Shown here piece after piece: positions 6,317 to 10,279 of a stretch of 10,279 bases of DNA (position 1 is its first letter; each line of letters starts with the position of its first letter). A program made the translations under genes and the position numbers. The stretch is from Deltaproteobacteria bacterium (GTDB lineage: Bacteria > Desulfobacterota > Desulfobacteria > Desulfobacterales > JAUVVS01): assembly GCA_030604545.1 (NCBI GenBank), contig JAUVVS010000031.1, forward strand, positions 1 to 10,279. The letters run 5' to 3'. The notes below the pieces were generated by a model that had not been told where the DNA came from, searched no databases, and saw only the letters and a list, made by a program, of their open reading frames with translations.

Positions 6317-6714
6317 TTACTGCTGTCGATACCAATATCCTCCTGGATGTTTTCCTTCCGGATAAAAAATTTGCTTCAGATTCTTCAAAACTTCTAAAAC
6401 TGGCATACGACGAGGGGGCGTTGGTCATCTGCGATATAGTTTATGCTGAACTTGTGCCCCAATTTGAGGAAAAATCCATACTGGACAGCGCACTGGCAAC
6501 CATAAATGTGTCTTTGTCATCTGTGGATAAAGATGTTGCATTTATTGCCGGGGAAAGATGGAAAGTTTATAGAAAGTCGGGTGGGGAAAGAAAACGAATT
6601 ATTACAGATTTTCTCATAGGTGCACACGCTATGGTCAAGGCAGAACGCTTCCTCACTCGAGACAGGGGTTTCTACAAGTCTTACTTTCCTGATCTTCAGA
6701 TTTTTTCCATGTAA
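6313..6714 (+). CDS. PIN-domain ribonuclease toxin (VapC type)
   Basis: This 133-residue protein is a normal-length VapC. The PIN-domain acidic residues are present: D6 in AVDTNILLDVF, E46 in VYAELVPQF, D99 in IITDFLIGAHA and D117 in LTRDRGFY, which together bind Mg/Mn for RNA cleavage. Nothing indicates inactivation. VapC toxins of known activity cut tRNA or the ribosomal sarcin-ricin loop, but the target here cannot be predicted. It is translationally coupled to the antitoxin by the ATGA overlap. The pair lies between two blocks of polysaccharide genes and has no evident link to them. Its likely role is stabilisation of the region or a stress response. Confidence 0.93.
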   Translation: MITAVDTNILLDVFLPDKKFASDSSKLLKLAYDEGALVICDIVYAELVPQFEEKSILDSALATINVSLSSVDKDVAFIAGERWKVYRKSGGERKRIITDFLIGAHAMVKAERFLTRDRGFYKSYFPDLQIFSM

Positions 6715-6733
6715 TCGGCCAGTTTGATCTGAT

Positions 6734-6760
6734 TTGAATTTTCATTTGAATGAGTATTAT
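6734..6760 (+). promoter_or_regulatory. Weak possible promoter for the second sugar-gene block
   Basis: TTGAAT (6734-6739) and TATTAT (6755-6760, 5/6 match to TATAAT) are separated by 15 bases, shorter than ideal. If used, transcription would begin near 6767, at the edge of the palindrome at 6768-6781. A separate promoter here would make sense because the toxin-antitoxin operon lies directly upstream. Confidence 0.25.
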
Positions 6761-6767
6761 CAAAAAG

Positions 6768-6781
6768 AGTTCGATCGAACT
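6768..6781. promoter_or_regulatory. Perfect 14-bp palindrome upstream of the GT9 gene
   Basis: AGTTCGATCGAACT reads the same on both strands without a spacer. It lies 31 bases before the GT9 start and just downstream of a possible -10 box, where a bound dimer would block transcription. No regulator gene in the window is an obvious partner apart from the AbrB-fold antitoxin. Confidence 0.4.
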
Positions 6782-6811
6782 GTTGATGGTAACGGGGCTT
6801 AAAGGAGTAAA

Positions 6812-7879
6812 ATGGATAAAACAAATAAGTCTATCCTGATTATATTAGTTGCTGGTATAGGAGATCTCATTCTTGCCTCTAAAAGTATCAGAGCTATCAG
6901 AAATGGCTATCCAGATGCCGATATTCACCTTTTAACCAACTCTGAAGCTGCTCCCATCGCGCAAAATTACAGATACGTTGATTATGTTTGGTCGTTTCCA
7001 ATCAGAGAAATGCGAAGGAGCAAAATATGCCTTCTTGATGTTTGGAAGCTTCTATTAAAACTCCGGAGAACGGGATTTACGATGGTTGTGAACCTCTTTG
7101 AAGTTGCATCGTTGCGTGGAGCCATTAAGATGGGTATTTTATTCTTTTTACTTAACGCTCGAGTCAGAATGGGTCACAGCAATAAAGGATTTGGTCTTGC
7201 GCTAACGAACAAGGTGCCGTCTGAAACGTTTCGGAAAAGACACAGGGTTGATGCCATGATGGATATAGCACTTTTAGCTAATGGGGTGCCTGATGAAAAG
7301 GATGTTGAAGTTTTCTGGAATAAGGAATGCGAGAAGAAATGGGAATATGTGTTCTTAAGAAAAGCAGGTGTCGTGCAGGAAATAATTATAGGCATAAATC
7401 CAGGTGGAGATAGGCCAAATAAGAGATGGAGTTCAAATAACTTTGCAGCCATAGCGGATAGGCTCATCGATGAATTTGGCGCCAAGATAATTATATTTGG
7501 AGGACCTGGGGAGGAAAATATTGGTAATGACATTCAACAAAAGATGAGAAACAATGCAGTAAATCTATCAGGCAAGCTGGATCTGAATGATCTGGTTTAT
7601 ATCATTAATGGACTTGATGTCTTGATAACAAATGACAGTGGGCCGATGCATATAGGGGCAGCAACCGGAACACCGCTTGTGGCAATTTTTGGTCCAGGTG
7701 ATCCAACTCTTGTAAGGCCTTACACTTCCCAAAAGCTATATAAACTGATTTATAAAGGACTTGATTGTCAGCCCTGCAACGATGAGAAGTGTACTCAACA
7801 TATTTGTTTGAACATTATAACCCCTGGAGAAGTTTATGAGAAATGCGTTGAACTATTAAATGCTGATAAATCTAGGTAA
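6812..7879 (+). CDS. Glycosyltransferase family 9 (heptosyltransferase-type)
   Basis: This 355-residue protein has the length and architecture of GT9 enzymes such as LPS heptosyltransferases. The N-terminal strand is ILIILVAGIGDLILAS, with D18 at the place of the catalytic aspartate of WaaC-type enzymes. The second domain opens with GINPGGDRPNKRW (194-206), then IIIFGGPGE (227-234), and the donor-binding NDSGPMHIGAATGTPLVAIFG (274-294). A cysteine-rich tail CQPC...CTQHIC (319-332) followed by ITPGEV is typical of many GT9 proteins. It probably adds heptose or another sugar from a nucleotide donor at the cytoplasmic face of the inner membrane. AAAGGAG at 6801-6807 is a good ribosome binding site. 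Whether the acceptor is LPS core or another glycan is not readable; position in this locus favours a locus-specific glycan. Confidence 0.92.
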   Translation: MDKTNKSILIILVAGIGDLILASKSIRAIRNGYPDADIHLLTNSEAAPIAQNYRYVDYVWSFPIREMRRSKICLLDVWKLLLKLRRTGFTMVVNLFEVASLRGAIKMGILFFLLNARVRMGHSNKGFGLALTNKVPSETFRKRHRVDAMMDIALLANGVPDEKDVEVFWNKECEKKWEYVFLRKAGVVQEIIIGINPGGDRPNKRWSSNNFAAIADRLIDEFGAKIIIFGGPGEENIGNDIQQKMRNNAVNLSGKLDLNDLVYIINGLDVLITNDSGPMHIGAATGTPLVAIFGPGDPTLVRPYTSQKLYKLIYKGLDCQPCNDEKCTQHICLNIITPGEVYEKCVELLNADKSR

Positions 7880-7899
7880 GTTAAGAGTTAGAAAAAGTT

Positions 7900-7931
7900 G
7901 TTTGGGAGTATGATCCAGTGGGATACCAAAC
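7900..7931. other. Small stem-loop in the GT9-deacetylase gap
   Basis: GTTTGG (7900-7905) pairs with CCAAAC (7926-7931), and inside it ATCC (7913-7916) pairs with GGAT (7921-7924) around an AGTG loop, leaving an asymmetric bulge. No T run follows, so it is not an intrinsic terminator. It could slow decay of the upstream message or mean nothing. The rest of the 121-base gap (7880-8000) shows no gene. Confidence 0.25.
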
Positions 7932-8000
7932 CAGAATCTATGGTGGGATTTATTATTTAAACTATCAAGACTTTAAAAGCAAACCCATGATCTGGGCAGG

Positions 8001-8798
8001 GTGAGAACCGTGAAGGAAATACCAGTTTTACTCTATCAAAATGTTGGCCATTATCCGGAGGACGCGATGGAGGACGGTCTTCACCCTGAACCGTTCAAAC
8101 GGCAGATGGGGTTTCTTTCAGAGAATGGCTATAATATCGTAGCGCTGGACCAGGCGCTGAATCATCTTGCCGGGAGTATCAAATTGCCACCCAAATCCAT
8201 AGCGATTACTGTCGATGGTGGCTATCGAGATGCTTACACGAATGTACTTCCCGTTTTAAAAAGCTATAACTTTCATGCCACATTTTTTATCATTCCAGAA
8301 TGTATTGGTGGTGAAAGGACGATTAAGGGGATTTCTATACCGTGCTTAAATTGGGATGAAATAAGAGAAATAGCCAAGTGCGGCAGTGAAATAGGTCTGC
8401 TGGCCTATGGAGGCAGAGGGATTAAAGGCCGGTATGATGAAGAATCTGTAAAACAAAGTATCTCCAATTCATTAAAGGCAATGGCTGAAAACTATAGTGG
8501 GGATATTCGATTCTGTGCATTCAGGGAGGGGGTAGCGGAAAAATCTTTGTGGGACTTTTTAAAAAACCGTGGATTTCAGGCGGTTTTCACGCAGTGTCCT
8601 ACAAATCGGCGCCTCAGTCTGGCTGGTATTGGAAGAATACAAATCGATGATGATGACCACAATATCTTTCTTGCCAAGATTTCTAAAATATACCTCTTTT
8701 TTAAAGATAAACGCTCCTGGAAATATATTCGCAAGTATAAAATTGACAAGCTGGCTCATCGAATATCGGAAACAGTGAATGCGATTAGAGGGGAGTAA
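8001..8798 (+). CDS. NodB-fold polysaccharide deacetylase homologue with degenerate active site
   Basis: The 265-residue protein follows the polysaccharide deacetylase (CE4) pattern from end to end: PVLLYQNVG, FKRQMGFLSENGYNIVALDQAL, LPPKSIAITVDGGYRDAYTNVLPVL, FHATFFIIP and a closing GFQAVFT. Key residues have changed. The TFDDG motif is TVDGG (70-74): D72 is kept but the metal-binding Asp is G73. The H-x3-H metal motif is L134 and G138. The AYPYG-like motif is AFREG (173-177), and YHxVG is YQNVG. It is thus probably not a metal-dependent deacetylase and may bind glycan or act as a scaffold. No signal peptide is seen, so it appears cytoplasmic. GTG 8010 is an attractive alternative start, with GGTGA at 8000-8004 as ribosome binding site; it would shorten the protein by three residues. 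The frame is intact, so this is not simple decay. Confidence 0.85.
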   Translation: MRTVKEIPVLLYQNVGHYPEDAMEDGLHPEPFKRQMGFLSENGYNIVALDQALNHLAGSIKLPPKSIAITVDGGYRDAYTNVLPVLKSYNFHATFFIIPECIGGERTIKGISIPCLNWDEIREIAKCGSEIGLLAYGGRGIKGRYDEESVKQSISNSLKAMAENYSGDIRFCAFREGVAEKSLWDFLKNRGFQAVFTQCPTNRRLSLAGIGRIQIDDDDHNIFLAKISKIYLFFKDKRSWKYIRKYKIDKLAHRISETVNAIRGE

Positions 8799-8825
8799 AT
8801 ACTGCTTTATAAGGGATAACATGAG

Positions 8826-8858
8826 CCAGCGATTTGCTGGTATTCCAATTATATGGAA
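8826..8858 (+). other. Two small inverted repeats in the leader of the last GT4 gene
   Basis: CCAGC (8826-8830) and GCTGG (8836-8840) form a five-pair stem with a GATTT loop. Immediately after, TTCCA (8843-8847) can pair with TGGAA (8854-8858), which includes part of the GGAAGG ribosome binding site. Such pairing could damp initiation at TTG 8870. Both stems are short, so this is tentative. Confidence 0.25.
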
Positions 8859-8869
8859 GGATAATATTA

Positions 8870-10066
8870 TTGGAAAAGATAAAGGTCGCACATATCATTA
8901 CCCGATTTGATAAAGGTGGGGCTTCCGAAAACACCTTTTTGACTGTAAGGGGACTTGATAAAGCAAAATACGATGTCACTCTGATCAAAGGCCTTTCGCT
9001 GGAATCTGAAATGGGTGGGCGTGAGGTCCGGGCGGTGGAACATAACCTTGCCGAGGTTGAAAGGTGCGGGATCAGAACTGTAACCATTCCAGAGTTGGTA
9101 AGAAAGATTTATCATCTGTATGACCTGAAAGCCTTTGTTGCTTTAATAAAAATTTTTCTGAATGAAAAACCACATATTGTCCATACCCATACCTCAAAAG
9201 CGGGCATTCTGGGAAGGTGGGCGGCTTTTTTCGCTCGAATTCCTGTAATTATTCATACCCCGCACGGCCACGTATTCTGGGGATATTTTGGCAAGTGTAA
9301 GACATTATTCTATATTATCCTCGAGAAGTTGACGGCCCGCATTACGGATAAGATTATCGCGCTTACACAGCAGGAAAAAAACGATCACCTTCACTTCCGC
9401 ATTGCTCCCGAGGACAGGGTTTTAGTTGCGCATAGTGGAATCAATCTGGATAGATTCTCCAACACTTCTGTCGATCCCTCGGCAATGAGAAGAAGCCTGG
9501 GGATCCCCGAGAGCAATCTGGTTGTAGGGACAGTTGGGCGGCTTACACCGATAAAGGGACACAGATACCTGATCGAGGCGGCGGGGAAAATTGTTAGTTC
9601 CAGGCCGGATACAACCTTTGTATTTTTGGGCGATGGTGAACTTTTAGACGAGCTCAAGAATATGGCCGCTAAGTTGGGCGTAGAAGAGAATATAAAGTTT
9701 TTGGGTTGGCGGCAAGATGTGGCTGAAGTAATGTCAGTATTTGATATATTCGTTCTGCCTTCGCTGAACGAAGGGATGGGAAGGGTGCTTGTTGAGGCGA
9801 TGGCTCTTGGGAAGCCGATCGTGGCGAGTGATGTGGGCGGTATCCCCGATCTTGTTGTTCAGGGCAAAAACGGATATCTGGTCCCTGTTGGTGATGTAGA
9901 GACCCTGGCTGCAAGAATAAAAGAACTTCTTGATGATCCCGGGAAAAGGGAAGAAATGGGCAATACAGGGCAAAGATATGCCGCTAAGTATAGTTCAGAG
10001 AAGATGGTGGAAAAGATTGACCTATTATATCATAAGTTGTTGCATGAGAAGGATATAGCGATCTGA
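8870..10066 (+). CDS. Glycosyltransferase family 4
   Basis: This 398-residue GT-B protein starts with EKIKVAHIITRFDKGGASEN, a typical acceptor-domain opening with a GG loop. The segment HTHTSKAG (105-112) and HTPHGHVF (129-136) mark a GT4 subgroup common in exopolysaccharide and capsule loci. The donor domain begins near 218 (VVGTVGRLTPIKGH). E301 and E309 form the E-x7-E motif in EGMGRVLVEAMALGKP. I place the start at TTG 8870, which has GGAAGG (8855-8860) nine bases upstream and begins right at the conserved first strand. An upstream in-frame TTG at 8834 would add 12 residues that look like translated leader. The next gene starts one base after the stop, so they are translationally coupled. 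Sugar and acceptor are unknown. Confidence 0.93.
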   Translation: MEKIKVAHIITRFDKGGASENTFLTVRGLDKAKYDVTLIKGLSLESEMGGREVRAVEHNLAEVERCGIRTVTIPELVRKIYHLYDLKAFVALIKIFLNEKPHIVHTHTSKAGILGRWAAFFARIPVIIHTPHGHVFWGYFGKCKTLFYIILEKLTARITDKIIALTQQEKNDHLHFRIAPEDRVLVAHSGINLDRFSNTSVDPSAMRRSLGIPESNLVVGTVGRLTPIKGHRYLIEAAGKIVSSRPDTTFVFLGDGELLDELKNMAAKLGVEENIKFLGWRQDVAEVMSVFDIFVLPSLNEGMGRVLVEAMALGKPIVASDVGGIPDLVVQGKNGYLVPVGDVETLAARIKELLDDPGKREEMGNTGQRYAAKYSSEKMVEKIDLLYHKLLHEKDIAI

Positions 10067-10067
10067 T

Positions 10068-10279
10068 ATGGAAAAACCTTTCAAAACAAAAAAATGCCTC
10101 CTTATTCTTTCGATCATTGCGTTGTTGCTTTTGCCTGTTGCCTCCCAGGGGGCTTCATATCAGCAGGTTGCCGGTCTGATTGACCTTCGCAGTACGTTCA
10201 GTGACGGGGCTTATGACATAGAAACCCTTGTAAAAATGGCACAGGACAGGGGCTTTGAAGTTGTTATTATCAATGACCA
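10068..10279 (+). CDS. Secreted PHP-domain-like protein, N-terminal part (runs off window)
   Basis: The ATG at 10068 lies one base after the GT4 stop, and 70 codons are visible before the window ends. Residues 1-29 form a signal peptide: basic start (K3, K6, K8, K9), hydrophobic core 11-22, and a likely cut after SQGA (29). The mature part, GLIDLRSTFSDGAYDIETLVKM, followed by DRGFEVVIIND, matches the start of the PHP phosphoesterase fold, whose first motif is HxHSxxSDG. Here the two histidines are D39 and R41, while S42 and SDG (45-47) remain. The exported protein would act in the periplasm or at the membrane, unlike typical cytoplasmic PHP enzymes. Coupling to the GT4 suggests a part in glycan assembly or export, but its function is unknown. 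Later PHP motifs lie outside the window. Confidence 0.72.
   Translation, partial: MEKPFKTKKCLLILSIIALLLLPVASQGASYQQVAGLIDLRSTFSDGAYDIETLVKMAQDRGFEVVIIND

Noticed and set aside
8001..8798. Deacetylase-like gene considered a pseudogene
   Set aside because: The frame is uninterrupted at full family length and non-catalytic fold motifs are well kept. Only active-site residues are changed, which suggests a functional non-enzymatic protein.
8834..8869. Upstream TTG start for the last GT4 gene
   Set aside because: It would add 12 residues outside the family's usual start. It falls in a hairpin region and has no ribosome binding site, whereas TTG 8870 has GGAAGG at suitable spacing.

Overview
The window is about 10.3 kb of a bacterial surface-polysaccharide locus, with every gene on the + strand. 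It carries three GT4 glycosyltransferases, one GT9 (heptosyltransferase-type) glycosyltransferase, three SAM-dependent methyltransferases (one cut by the left edge), a NodB-fold polysaccharide deacetylase homologue, and the start of a secreted PHP-like protein cut by the right edge. The moderate-to-low GC, frequent GTG/TTG starts, GT9 protein and gene mix fit a Gram-negative anaerobe of the Desulfobacterota or a similar lineage. This is an impression from style; no rRNA or marker gene is present to fix the taxon.

Layout. Bases 1-4501 hold methyltransferase (partial), GT4, GT4, methyltransferase and zinc-ribbon methyltransferase, with short gaps that suggest co-transcription. Bases 4502-6811 interrupt the sugar genes with accessory cargo: a stand-alone AAA ATPase/DUF4143 protein and a VapBC-type toxin-antitoxin pair (AbrB-fold antitoxin, PIN toxin, ATGA overlap) with its own promoter and a candidate operator. 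Bases 6812-10279 return to sugar genes: GT9, deacetylase-like protein, GT4, and a PHP-like protein one base after the GT4 stop.

How the genes could work together: the glycosyltransferases would build an oligosaccharide (O-antigen, capsule or exopolysaccharide) on a lipid carrier at the cytoplasmic face of the inner membrane, and the methyltransferases would cap or decorate it. No flippase, polymerase, ligase or sugar-nucleotide synthesis gene lies in the window, so the class of polymer cannot be decided.

Most notable observations: (1) the second GT4 contains a tandem 7-bp repeat whose gain or loss of one unit creates an early stop in either direction, so it could switch the gene on and off; (2) the deacetylase-like protein has lost most of the metal-binding residues of the NodB fold; (3) the PHP-like protein has lost its first HxH metal motif. 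Two apparently disarmed hydrolase folds therefore lie within 2.3 kb of each other in one glycan locus. (4) The ATPase is bracketed by a short imperfect direct repeat, and the left copy forms half of a 26-bp palindrome.
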